Part shown: positions 15,952 through 22,216 of the stretch, in pieces
Numbering within the stretch: the stretch's first letter is position 1
How the letters are laid out: each line of letters begins with the position of its first letter
From: an uncultured Duncaniella sp.
GTDB taxonomy: Bacteria > Bacteroidota > Bacteroidia > Bacteroidales > Muribaculaceae
Assembly: GCF_910577345.1 (NCBI RefSeq)
Contig: NZ_CAJTMT010000040.1
Location: 1-25,167 of the forward strand
DNA: 25,167 bases
Reading direction: 5' to 3'
Translations under genes and position numbers: made by a program
Notes under the pieces: model-generated
Database searches by the model: none
What the model was told of the DNA's origin: nothing
The model's input: only the letters and a program-made list of their open reading frames with translations

Positions 15952-17493
15952 TTACTTGGCGAAGCTGACGGAGCGGGTCTCGCGGATAACGGTGATTTTG
16001 ACCTGTCCGGGATAAGTCATTTCGTCCTGGATACGGCGGGCGATTTCGCTCGACAGCTTCTCGGTCTCGACGTCGTCAATCTTGTCGGCACCGACAATGA
16101 CGCGGAGCTCGCGGCCTGCCTGGATGGCGTAGGTCTTGATGACACCGGGATATGAAAGGGCGAGCTGTTCAAGGTCGTTGAGACGCTTGATATATGCCTC
16201 GACGATTTCGCGGCGTGCGCCGGGACGTGCGCCCGAGATGGCATCGCAGACCTGCACGATGGGAGCGAGGAGCGATGTCTGCTCGATCTCGTCGTGGTGG
16301 GCGCCGATGGCGTTGCAGATTTCGGGTTTCTCCTTGTACTTTTCGGCAAGTTTCATACCGAGGAGTGCGTGGGGGAGTTCGGGCTCCTCGTCGGGCACCT
16401 TGCCTATGTCGTGGAGCAGACCTGCACGGCGAGCCTTCTTGGGATTGAGGCCGAGTTCGGCAGCCATGATGGCACAGAGGTTGGCCGTCTCGCGCGAGTG
16501 CTGGAGAAGGTTCTGACCGTAGCTCGAACGATATTTCATCTTGCCGACCATGCGGATAAGGTCGGGGTGGAGACCGTGGATACCGAGGTCAATGGCTGTA
16601 CGCTTGCCGGTCTCAACGATTTCCTCCTCAATCTGCTTGCGCACTTTTGCAACGACCTCTTCGATACGTGCGGGATGGATGCGGCCGTCGGCCACAAGCT
16701 GATGGAGGGCAAGGCGGGCAATCTCGCGGCGCACGGGGTCGAAACCGGAGAGGACGATGGCCTCGGGGGTGTCGTCGACAATGATTTCGATGCCGGTCGC
16801 GGCTTCGAGGGCACGGATGTTGCGGCCTTCGCGACCGATGATGCGGCCCTTGATTTCATCGCTGTCGATGTGGAAGACTGTCACGGAGTTCTCGATGGCG
16901 GTCTCTGTGGCGAGGCGCTGGATCGACTGGACCACGATGCGCTTGGCCTCCTTGTTGGCCGTCATCTTGGCTTCGTCCATAATGTCGTTGATATAGGCGC
17001 TTGCAGCAGTCTTGGCCTCGTCCTTGAGCGAGTCGATGAGCTTCTCCTTAGCTTCCTCGCTTGAAAGGCCTGAGATGTGTTCGAGAGTGTCCTGGGCGGT
17101 GCGGCGCAGGCGGTCAAGTTCCTCCTTGCGCTGCTCGACCACGACCATCTGGGCCTCAAGGTTCTGGCGGGTCTGCTCGTTCTCGTTGCGGGCACGGGCA
17201 TTCTCGCTCTGCTGCTGGTTGAGCTGAGTCTGGCGCTGTTTGAGCTTCGACTCCTCGCTCTGTATGCGCGAAAGGCGCTGGTTGGCCTGCTTCTCGGCCT
17301 CGGTCTTGATTCTGAGCTCCTGCTCGCGGGCTTCGAGCAGCTTGTCTTTCATGATTACTTCGGCCTCACGGTTGGCATCGTCGATGATAGTCTTGGCTCG
17401 CGAACGGGCTGTGGCGCGCTGCACCCCAACGAGTATCGCAATTCCGATGGCCGCTCCGATGAGCGCCGCACAGATGTAGAATAATATATCCAT
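15952..17493 (-). CDS. rny: Ribonuclease Y
   Basis: RNase Y is a membrane-anchored endoribonuclease that starts mRNA decay. The N-terminal membrane helix lies at about 3-23 (FYICAALIGAAIGIAILVG). A long charged coiled coil follows at about 28-190, rich in Glu, Gln, Arg and Lys. The KH domain has GRIIGREGRN at 216-225. The HD domain has His332 in LLQHSRE, the metal-binding His361-Asp362 in LLHDIGK, and AHHDE near 399. The end (SVSFAK) is typical. At 513 residues it is full length. It precedes ricT by 15 bp. Upstream lies the hairpin region that follows zapA, and a T/A-rich stretch (17500-17540) may hold its own promoter, though no clean TAnnTTTG is seen. Confidence 0.96.
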   Translation of the reverse strand: MDILFYICAALIGAAIGIAILVGVQRATARSRAKTIIDDANREAEVIMKDKLLEAREQELRIKTEAEKQANQRLSRIQSEESKLKQRQTQLNQQQSENARARNENEQTRQNLEAQMVVVEQRKEELDRLRRTAQDTLEHISGLSSEEAKEKLIDSLKDEAKTAASAYINDIMDEAKMTANKEAKRIVVQSIQRLATETAIENSVTVFHIDSDEIKGRIIGREGRNIRALEAATGIEIIVDDTPEAIVLSGFDPVRREIARLALHQLVADGRIHPARIEEVVAKVRKQIEEEIVETGKRTAIDLGIHGLHPDLIRMVGKMKYRSSYGQNLLQHSRETANLCAIMAAELGLNPKKARRAGLLHDIGKVPDEEPELPHALLGMKLAEKYKEKPEICNAIGAHHDEIEQTSLLAPIVQVCDAISGARPGARREIVEAYIKRLNDLEQLALSYPGVIKTYAIQAGRELRVIVGADKIDDVETEKLSSEIARRIQDEMTYPGQVKITVIRETRSVSFAK

Positions 17494-17535
17494 AAGGTTA
17501 GGAATACGGAATTATATGTGATAAATATATATAAT

Positions 17536-17640
17536 AAAAATGCACGGTTCATCTCTCCGTCCGGCCTCCGACAGCCTCCCCGACGGGCGGGAATGCCATC
17601 ATCGCCGGCTCAAAGATCTGAGCGTGCGTGAATTCGTTTT
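17536..17640 (-). ncRNA. Extended hairpin with U-tract between zapA and rny (terminator or 6S-like RNA)
   Basis: On the minus strand GCACG (17627-17623) pairs with CGTGC (17546-17542). TCA and TCTTT pair with TGA and AGAGA, and CCGGC (17608-17604) pairs with GCCGG (17565-17561). Small internal loops separate these segments, and a 38-nt GC-rich top contains further pairing. TTTTT follows at 17540-17536 and an A-run precedes. This can simply be an unusually long terminator of the coiled-coil/zapA transcript. The position right after zapA, the place of 6S RNA in many bacteria, and the long bulged rod make a 6S-like RNA a real alternative. No own promoter is seen. The ncRNA reading is unproven. 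Confidence 0.35.
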
Positions 17641-17680
17641 TTCTCCGGCTGTCAATGGCCGCCGGAACGCTTGGCGTGTG

Positions 17681-18028
17681 TCAGACTTCCGACAGGCTGT
17701 TGCGGCTCTCTTGCCGTGGCCTGCCATCCGGCATTAGGTCGAAGAGCACCTTGTCGAGGCTCCTCTCCAGTCCTTCGAGGGTCCTGTCGACCCTGAGCGA
17801 CGTCTCCATGGCCGTGAAATACATCTGGGCAAACCTGAAGGTCACCATAGCGAGTATCTCGGCCGAGGACTTGTCTTTGAAATCATCCATCGCTGACCAT
17901 TTGCGCCACAGCTCGTTGATATTGGCCTCGGCGCGCCTGACTATCTCTTCCTGACTTGCAGGAATGCGCAGCGGCATTCGGGGCTGATCGGCGATACGGA
18001 TTGATATATTAAGAATCTTTTCAGTCAT
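17681..18028 (-). CDS. zapA: Cell division protein ZapA
   Basis: ZapA binds FtsZ and cross-links its filaments at the division ring. The short N-terminal strand part KILNISIRIADQPRMPLRIP, the EEIVRRAEANINEL stretch and a C-terminal helix (ILAMVTFRFAQMYF onward) with coiled-coil character fit the family. I start it at 18028 (MTEKILN, 115 residues), not at an upstream ATG (18052), because ZapA proteins begin just before this strand. That ATG also overlaps the stop of the upstream gene as TGATG, implying coupled translation. The C-terminal 12-15 residues are polar and probably disordered. Confidence 0.8.
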   Translation of the reverse strand: MTEKILNISIRIADQPRMPLRIPASQEEIVRRAEANINELWRKWSAMDDFKDKSSAEILAMVTFRFAQMYFTAMETSLRVDRTLEGLERSLDKVLFDLMPDGRPRQESRNSLSEV

Positions 18029-18321
18029 CAAAGGCTTAACTGGTTGATGCACTTGTCGATTTCGCGCACTAATTCAGAGAGCACGGCGCGGGTGGATTCC
18101 ACGTCGCGGTGGTCGGGCGTAAGCACCGATGCTACCTTCAGATATTCTATCTGCCGGTCCCGCTCCTCTATCTCGCGTCGCTGACGGTCCACGACGGCAT
18201 CGAGCTGTTCGATGCGGTCGCGCGCCTCGGCGAGCTGAAGGCGGAGATGCTCATAGCGCTCAACCATCAAGGCGGCTTTCGCCTGGATTTTCTCGATTCG
18301 TTCCTGTAGGTTGGCAGCCAT
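18028..18321 (-). CDS. Small coiled-coil protein preceding zapA
   Basis: I do not recognise a named family with certainty. The 97-residue protein has no signal peptide or membrane segment. It is nearly all helix: residues about 5-63 form a charged coiled coil (KAALMVERYEHLRLQLAEAR and RQRREIEERDRQIEYLK). A short break follows (VLTPDHRD) before a second helix to the end. Its stop overlaps the zapA start, so the two are made together. By analogy with Proteobacteria, where the coiled-coil ZapB works with ZapA, a ZapA partner at the division site is plausible, but this rests on context and general shape only. Confidence 0.75.
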   Translation of the reverse strand: MAANLQERIEKIQAKAALMVERYEHLRLQLAEARDRIEQLDAVVDRQRREIEERDRQIEYLKVASVLTPDHRDVESTRAVLSELVREIDKCINQLSL

Positions 18322-18340
18322 GCTTCTCTAAATTTTCACA

Positions 18341-18348
18341 CAAAAGTA
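18341..18348 (-). promoter_or_regulatory. -7 promoter box of the coiled-coil/zapA operon
   Basis: On the minus strand TACTTTTG (18348-18341) is an exact TAnnTTTG match 19 bp before the ATG at 18321. No clear TTTG -33 box is found at the right distance, so it is only moderately supported. The leader would be very short. Confidence 0.45.
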
Positions 18349-18595
18349 ATAATTTATTCCTTAATCCATCTTTATATAGTCAGCAAATTTCATTTGACGA
18401 AACACTATTTAACAAAAAATCCACCCCTCCGACTCTCTCCTGTCCGCGACTCAGATATTGGCCTCACTTTTTTTGAAAAATTTTCCACGTCGTCACATCA
18501 GCCCTCAACATCTTATATATCAACATAATATTCACCCAAAACGACATTTCTCGCCCCTCCCCGACAAAATTTTTTCAAAAAAATATTCAAAAACA
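18349..18595. other. AT-rich intergenic spacer, nothing recognised
   Basis: The stretch between the minus-strand zapA operon and the tRNA promoter has A/T-rich runs and C-rich patches. I see no gene, convincing hairpin or repeat in it. Confidence 0.5.
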
Positions 18596-18627
18596 TTTGG
18601 TCAATCAAAAAAACGTCCCTAACTTTG
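18596..18627 (+). promoter_or_regulatory. Promoter of tRNA-Val
   Basis: TTTG (18596-18599), a 20-nt spacer and TAACTTTG (18620-18627) match the Bacteroidota housekeeping promoter exactly. Transcription would start about 12 nt before the mature tRNA 5' end. Confidence 0.8.
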
Positions 18628-18646
18628 CAGTGCTCAAAGCGAGAAA

Positions 18647-18721
18647 GGGCGCTTAGCTCAGCTGGTTCAGAGCGTCTGCCTTACAAGCAGAGGGTCGGGG
18701 GTTCGAATCCCTCAGCGCCCA
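18647..18721 (+). tRNA. tRNA-Val (anticodon TAC)
   Basis: The acceptor stem is GGGCGCT (18647-18653) with AGCGCCC (18714-18720), and the discriminator base is A (18721). The D-arm is TTAGCTCAGCTGGTTCAGAG. The anticodon stem is TCTGC/GCAGA with loop CTTACAA, placing anticodon TAC at 18682-18684, which reads valine GUA. The T-arm contains GGTTCGAATCC. CCA is not encoded. The tRNA is a single copy here, with its own promoter and terminator. Confidence 0.97.
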
Positions 18722-18729
18722 CAGATTAG

Positions 18730-18770
18730 AAATCGAATCCGACACACTTGTCGCGGTTCGATTTTCTTTT
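18730..18770 (+). terminator. Terminator after tRNA-Val
   Basis: AAATCGAA (18730-18737) pairs with TTCGATTT (18757-18764). An inner GACA-CACT-TGTC hairpin (18741-18752) lies inside, and TTTTCTTTT follows. It begins 8 nt after the tRNA. Confidence 0.8.
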
Positions 18771-18830
18771 ATCTACAAATCCTAAAATAGTTAAAAAATT
18801 CATACACAAAAATACAATAATTAACATCAA

Positions 18831-18888
18831 TTCACACTGCAAACCAAGTGTGAAAACACGTTTTAATATTTTAGGGTATTTTCACACT
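18831..18888. promoter_or_regulatory. Three TTCACACT boxes upstream of ndk
   Basis: TTCACACT (18831-18838) and its exact reverse complement AGTGTGAA (18847-18854) form an inverted repeat with an 8-nt spacer. A third TTCACACT lies at 18881-18888. The boxes are 110-170 bp upstream of the ndk promoter in an otherwise AT-rich gap. They could be binding sites for an unknown regulator. The inverted pair could also make an RNA hairpin. Confidence 0.4.
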
Positions 18889-18974
18889 AATAGCTAAACA
18901 ATTACACCACAAATATTTACCCTCAGAAACCAAAAACAATTTTTCCCGATTCACATTTTTTGGCTTGACACGAT

Positions 18975-19005
18975 TTTTTCAAATAGTTCAAAATGACTAC
19001 CTTTG
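18975..19005 (+). promoter_or_regulatory. Promoter of ndk
   Basis: TACCTTTG at 18998-19005 matches TAnnTTTG. A T-run at 18974-18979 is at the -33 distance but lacks the G of TTTG. Transcription would start near 19012, about 38 nt before the ATG. Confidence 0.6.
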
Positions 19006-19049
19006 AAGAGTAAGAACGAAAAATGTAAATTTTCGTTAAAACTGAAATT

Positions 19050-19520
19050 ATGGAACAGACTCTAATCATATTCAAGCCATCAGCCATCGAGCGCGCTCTT
19101 GTCGGCAAGATTCTCTCCCGCTTCGAGCAGAAGGGCCTCACAATTACCGGCATGAAGATGATGAAACTCTCCGAAGAGCTTCTGCGCCAGCACTACGCCC
19201 ACCTCGTGGACCGCGATTTCTTCCCCCTCATCCTCGCGTCAATGACCGCTTCGCCGGTCATCGTCATGGTCCTCAAAGGTGTCGACGCAATCTCCGTTGT
19301 CCGCACAATGACCGGTGCGACAAACGGCCGTCAGGCAGCCGCCGGAACAATCCGTGGCGATTTCGCGGTTTCCAATCAGGAAAACATCATCCACGCATCC
19401 TCATCCCCCGAAGATGCCGAGGCCGAAATCAAGAGATTCTTCTCGCCCGACGAGATTTTTGACCGAACTCCCATCCTGACTCCCTTCATCTATTGCGAGC
19501 AGGACTACCCCAAACCTTAA
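19050..19520 (+). CDS. ndk: Nucleoside-diphosphate kinase
   Basis: The enzyme transfers the gamma phosphate of ATP to other nucleoside diphosphates through a phosphohistidine. The catalytic His is His115 in NIIHASSSPEDAEAEI. Lys9 (IFKPSA), Arg85 and the GATNGRQAAAGTIRGDF block (89-105) are the nucleotide-binding parts. It has 156 residues. Its C-terminus (about 131 on) is slightly extended, with a short helix and tail, as is common in this phylum. The M23 peptidase gene follows after 74 bp and may be co-transcribed, since no terminator lies between. Confidence 0.95.
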   Translation: MEQTLIIFKPSAIERALVGKILSRFEQKGLTITGMKMMKLSEELLRQHYAHLVDRDFFPLILASMTASPVIVMVLKGVDAISVVRTMTGATNGRQAAAGTIRGDFAVSNQENIIHASSSPEDAEAEIKRFFSPDEIFDRTPILTPFIYCEQDYPKP

Positions 19521-19594
19521 CTCTACCCCTCTCCCCTTGACCTTAAACCAATTCATTATCGCTCCTCTTGCCGGAAAAAAACATAAAGTAGACA

Positions 19595-20410
19595 ATGAAA
19601 TTTATTAAACTTAATACCCTCCTCACAGCCCTCCTCATCTCAGCCGCCGCTGTAACAGCACAGGCACAGCTCAAGCTCCCTGCCTCACATACCAGCCAAC
19701 ACAACTCTCTCATCGCCAACCAGAAGCCATCGGTCAATCCTTTCAAGATTGAAAACAACGACCTTCTCCTCAACCAGATTAAAGAGCGCGAAGCCGCCAT
19801 CAACAACGAAATCTATTCATCATTCTGGACAAGCGACCGTGTGAACCCCTACGGAACTGCTGTTACAATTCCTGACCATAAAGACATAGACGTATCCGAA
19901 TATACTACCCCTACTCCCGGACACATCACATCAAACTACGGTTACCGCTCACGTTTCGGTCGTATGCACTACGGCATTGACCTCAAACTCCAGGTCGGCG
20001 ACACCGTCCGCGCTGCATTCTCAGGCAAAGTCCGCCTTACGAAATATGAGGGACGCGGTTACGGCTATTACGTTGTCATCCGCCACGACAATGGCCTTGA
20101 AACCGTCTATGGCCACCTCAGCCGCTTCCTCGTCAAGCCCGACCAGTTCGTGAAAGCAGGCGAACCCATCGCCCTCGGTGGCAACACAGGCCGAAGCACC
20201 GGCGCACACCTCCACTTCGAGACACGCTACCTCGGCATCCCCATCAACCCCGCAGCAATCATTGACTTCGAAAACGGCGTACCCCACAAGGACCTCTTCG
20301 CCTTCGACAAGCGCACCTACGGCAAATCACAGAAATACACCCCCGCCAAGCGCAAAAAGACCTACGCTTCACGCAAACGCAAAGCAACCCGCCGCACAGC
20401 AAGGAAGTAA
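19595..20410 (+). CDS. Secreted M23 (LytM-type) metallopeptidase
   Basis: It is predicted to cut peptide bonds in peptidoglycan outside the cytoplasm. The signal peptide spans about 1-24 (LLTALLISAAAVTAQAQ). A linker or helical pro-region of about 80 residues follows. The M23 domain covers about 105-230: zinc ligands His125 and Asp129 (MHYGIDLK) and His207 (HLHFE), with catalytic His174 (YGHLS) and His205. The complete set suggests an active enzyme. The last 25-30 residues are strongly basic (AKRKKTYASRKRKATRRTARK region), an unusual tail that could bind acidic wall or envelope polymers or nucleic acid. A 9-bp repeat array and a shared terminator follow. Confidence 0.92.
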   Translation: MKFIKLNTLLTALLISAAAVTAQAQLKLPASHTSQHNSLIANQKPSVNPFKIENNDLLLNQIKEREAAINNEIYSSFWTSDRVNPYGTAVTIPDHKDIDVSEYTTPTPGHITSNYGYRSRFGRMHYGIDLKLQVGDTVRAAFSGKVRLTKYEGRGYGYYVVIRHDNGLETVYGHLSRFLVKPDQFVKAGEPIALGGNTGRSTGAHLHFETRYLGIPINPAAIIDFENGVPHKDLFAFDKRTYGKSQKYTPAKRKKTYASRKRKATRRTARK

Positions 20411-20483
20411 CCCCCACAATCCCTCCCAATTACTTCCATCTCCTCCCCATTCTCTCCCATCCCCTCCCCCATCAGCTAAATCC

Positions 20484-20564
20484 TATTTGGCTTATTTGGC
20501 TTATTTGGCCTATTAGCCCTATTTGACTTATTAGCCCTATTAGCCCTATTAGGCTTATCAGCCC
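20484..20564 (+). repeat. 9-bp tandem repeat array 2 (9 units)
   Basis: The nine units are two TATTTGGCT, TATTTGGCC, TATTAGCCC, TATTTGACT, two TATTAGCCC, TATTAGGCT and TATCAGCCC. They stand head to tail in the gap between the M23 gene and dapA. The array ends 13 bp before the shared terminator. Orientation and consensus match array 1. Confidence 0.93.
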
Positions 20565-20577
20565 TATTAAAAATAAC

Positions 20578-20613
20578 CCCCGGAAGAAACCATCTGTTCC
20601 TTCCGGGGTTTTT
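20578..20613. terminator. Bidirectional terminator between the M23 gene and dapA
   Basis: CCCCGGAAG (20578-20586) pairs with CTTCCGGGG (20600-20608). TTTTT follows on the plus strand and an A-rich tract precedes, giving TTATTTTT on the minus strand. It can end both converging genes. Confidence 0.88.
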
Positions 20614-20631
20614 ATTTCCTTGTTCAATCTC

Positions 20632-21519
20632 CTAAAGCTTCTCCTTCTCAAGCCCGCGCCGCGTCTCATCAGTCACAGGCACAAGCGGAAGCCTCAACAC
20701 CTCCTTATATCTCGGGAAAAGTATATGCAACATACACTTGATTCCCGCAGGATTTCCATCCTTGAACAGAAGCGAATAGAGAGCCGAGAACTGCTGATGC
20801 AATTTCGCCGCACTCTCCGGAGTCTCATCCTCCATGCTATGGTGAATCATATCCACAAACTGAGCCGGATAAGCATTGCCAAGCACCGAAATCACACCGT
20901 CACCGCCGATGCGAATCATGCTGTGGGCAAGCGAATCATCGCCTGAAATCACGAGGAAACCCTCCGGACGACGCGTAATCACCTCCTGCGCCTGCTGCAT
21001 GTTGCCGCTTGCCTCCTTGATACCGATAATCTTGCCCGGAAACTCCTTGGCCAGACGGATGATGGTATCAGTGTTCATGTTCACACCGGTGCGCCCGGGA
21101 ATATTATAGAGTATGATGGGAATAGGCGAAGCCTTGGCAATCTCGACGAAATGGCGATACATACCCTCCTGCGTCGGTTTATTGTAGTAGGGAACCACCG
21201 AAAGGATAGCGTCGAACTCGTTGAGACGTTCTGTTTCCTGCAGCTCCTTCACGACATTGCGTGTCGAATTTCCTCCGATACCGATCACCACCGGACAGCG
21301 GTGGCCAACATAATCAAGGATATGAAGAGCCAGGTCATGTTTTTCATCAGAGCCGAGAGTCGGGGTCTCGGCAGTTGTTCCGAGCGCGACGATATAGTCA
21401 GCCTTGCCATCTATCAGATAGTCAAGGTGCATATCGAGCGTATGATAGTCGATGTCTCCGTTCTCCAGGAAAGGGGTCGTAAGCGCTACCCCCATCCCTC
21501 GTAAATGCTCAGTTGACAT
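20632..21519 (-). CDS. dapA: 4-hydroxy-tetrahydrodipicolinate synthase
   Basis: It condenses pyruvate with aspartate semialdehyde, the first step towards diaminopimelate and lysine. The Schiff-base lysine is Lys168 in IGIKEASGN. Thr48/Thr49 in ALGTTAETPTL, Tyr138 in ILYNIPGRTG and Arg143 are the remaining active-site positions. PYYNKPTQEG is the usual substrate-loop motif. Its 295 residues are normal and the TIM barrel is complete. It is transcribed alone from a minus-strand promoter that lies back to back with the padR promoter. No lysine riboswitch is evident in the leader of about 140 nt. Confidence 0.96.
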   Translation of the reverse strand: MSTEHLRGMGVALTTPFLENGDIDYHTLDMHLDYLIDGKADYIVALGTTAETPTLGSDEKHDLALHILDYVGHRCPVVIGIGGNSTRNVVKELQETERLNEFDAILSVVPYYNKPTQEGMYRHFVEIAKASPIPIILYNIPGRTGVNMNTDTIIRLAKEFPGKIIGIKEASGNMQQAQEVITRRPEGFLVISGDDSLAHSMIRIGGDGVISVLGNAYPAQFVDMIHHSMEDETPESAAKLHQQFSALYSLLFKDGNPAGIKCMLHILFPRYKEVLRLPLVPVTDETRRGLEKEKL

Positions 21520-21666
21520 AAAAAATTGAAATCTATATTATTAATAGCGTCAGTGTATATATACTTTAAACAGATAAAATAGCCCTTAATGTTCAACCTG
21601 CTAATGAAATGACAGCTAATTTTCACTTCACCTTACAACATCAAACCGAAATTGCCTATTTTCTTG

Positions 21667-21697
21667 CAAAATTACAAATTATTCTCCTAACCTGCAA
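21667..21697 (-). promoter_or_regulatory. Probable dapA promoter
   Basis: On the minus strand TAATTTTG (21674-21667) matches TAnnTTTG, and TTGC (21697-21694) lies 19 nt upstream as -33. The leader to the dapA ATG would be about 140 nt. Confidence 0.5.
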
Positions 21698-21710
21698 CCC
21701 CGCCCCCCTC

Positions 21711-21737
21711 TATTAGCCCTATTAGCCTTATCCCCCT
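21711..21737 (+). repeat. 9-bp repeat, short array 3 (2-3 units)
   Basis: TATTAGCCC, TATTAGCCT and a degenerate TATCCCCCT stand between the divergent dapA and padR promoters. Same consensus and orientation as the longer arrays. Confidence 0.7.
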
Positions 21738-21764
21738 TCCAATCCTTAAACTTTGTTAATTCCA

Positions 21765-21806
21765 AGTACCTTGTATTGCATAGTACCTTACAATCCCCTA
21801 CCTTTG
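21765..21806 (+). promoter_or_regulatory. padR-pspC promoter with direct repeat
   Basis: TTG (21776-21778) and TACCTTTG (21799-21806), 20 nt apart, form a good Bacteroidota promoter. AGTACCTT occurs at 21765-21772 and again at 21782-21789, 17 bp apart, around the -33 box. This is a sensible place for PadR to bind and repress its own operon. Binding is inference. Confidence 0.55.
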
Positions 21807-21850
21807 CATCGTCGACAACATCAAAACTCCTCATCAAAACCCCGAAAATC

Positions 21851-22216
21851 ATGAACATTGACAATCTCAAATCACAGATGCGCAAAGGGATGCTCGAATT
21901 CTGCGTGCTTCTCCTCCTGAAGCGTGGCGACGCCTACGCCTCGGAAATGATCGCACGCCTGAAGGACGCTCACCTCATCGTGATGGAAGGAACCCTCTAC
22001 CCCCTCCTCACCCGCCTCAAAAACGACGGACTTCTCGCCTACCGCTGGGAAGAATCCATGCAAGGTCCACCGCGCAAATACTACTCCATCACCCCTCTCG
22101 GCCTCGAATTCCTCGGGCAGCTCCAAAGCTCCTGGGACGACATCTCCCGCTCCGTGACCCTTCTTCTCTCCGATTCAACTATTTCCTCAAACACCTCAAA
22201 CCCCTCTGAAGAATGA
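21851..22216 (+). CDS. PadR family transcriptional regulator
   Basis: It is a small winged-helix repressor. I start it at MNIDNLKSQMRKGMLEFCVL (21851) because the open frame upstream (from 21776) reads through promoter DNA and is low-complexity. The 121 residues show the PadR helix-turn-helix: LEFCVLLLLKRGDAYASEMI, then LIVMEGTLYPLLTRLKNDGLL and the wing GPPRKYYSITPLG. The C-terminal dimerisation helix is short, so it is of the small subfamily 2 type. Its stop overlaps the pspC start (ATGA), so regulator and membrane protein are made together. The inducer is unknown. Confidence 0.9.
   Translation: MNIDNLKSQMRKGMLEFCVLLLLKRGDAYASEMIARLKDAHLIVMEGTLYPLLTRLKNDGLLAYRWEESMQGPPRKYYSITPLGLEFLGQLQSSWDDISRSVTLLLSDSTISSNTSNPSEE

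Noticed and set aside
16294..17064. 256-codon plus-strand open frame over rny
   Set aside because: Shadow of RNase Y, whose KH and HD motifs are intact on the other strand.
20484..20516. Coding repeat giving a Leu-Ala-Tyr protein end
   Set aside because: An overlapping frame reads the 9-bp units as LAY repeats, but it starts inside the M23 gene in another frame and has no gene features.
21520..21660. Lysine riboswitch in the dapA leader
   Set aside because: The leader is only about 140 nt and I see none of the conserved core or the multi-helix layout.
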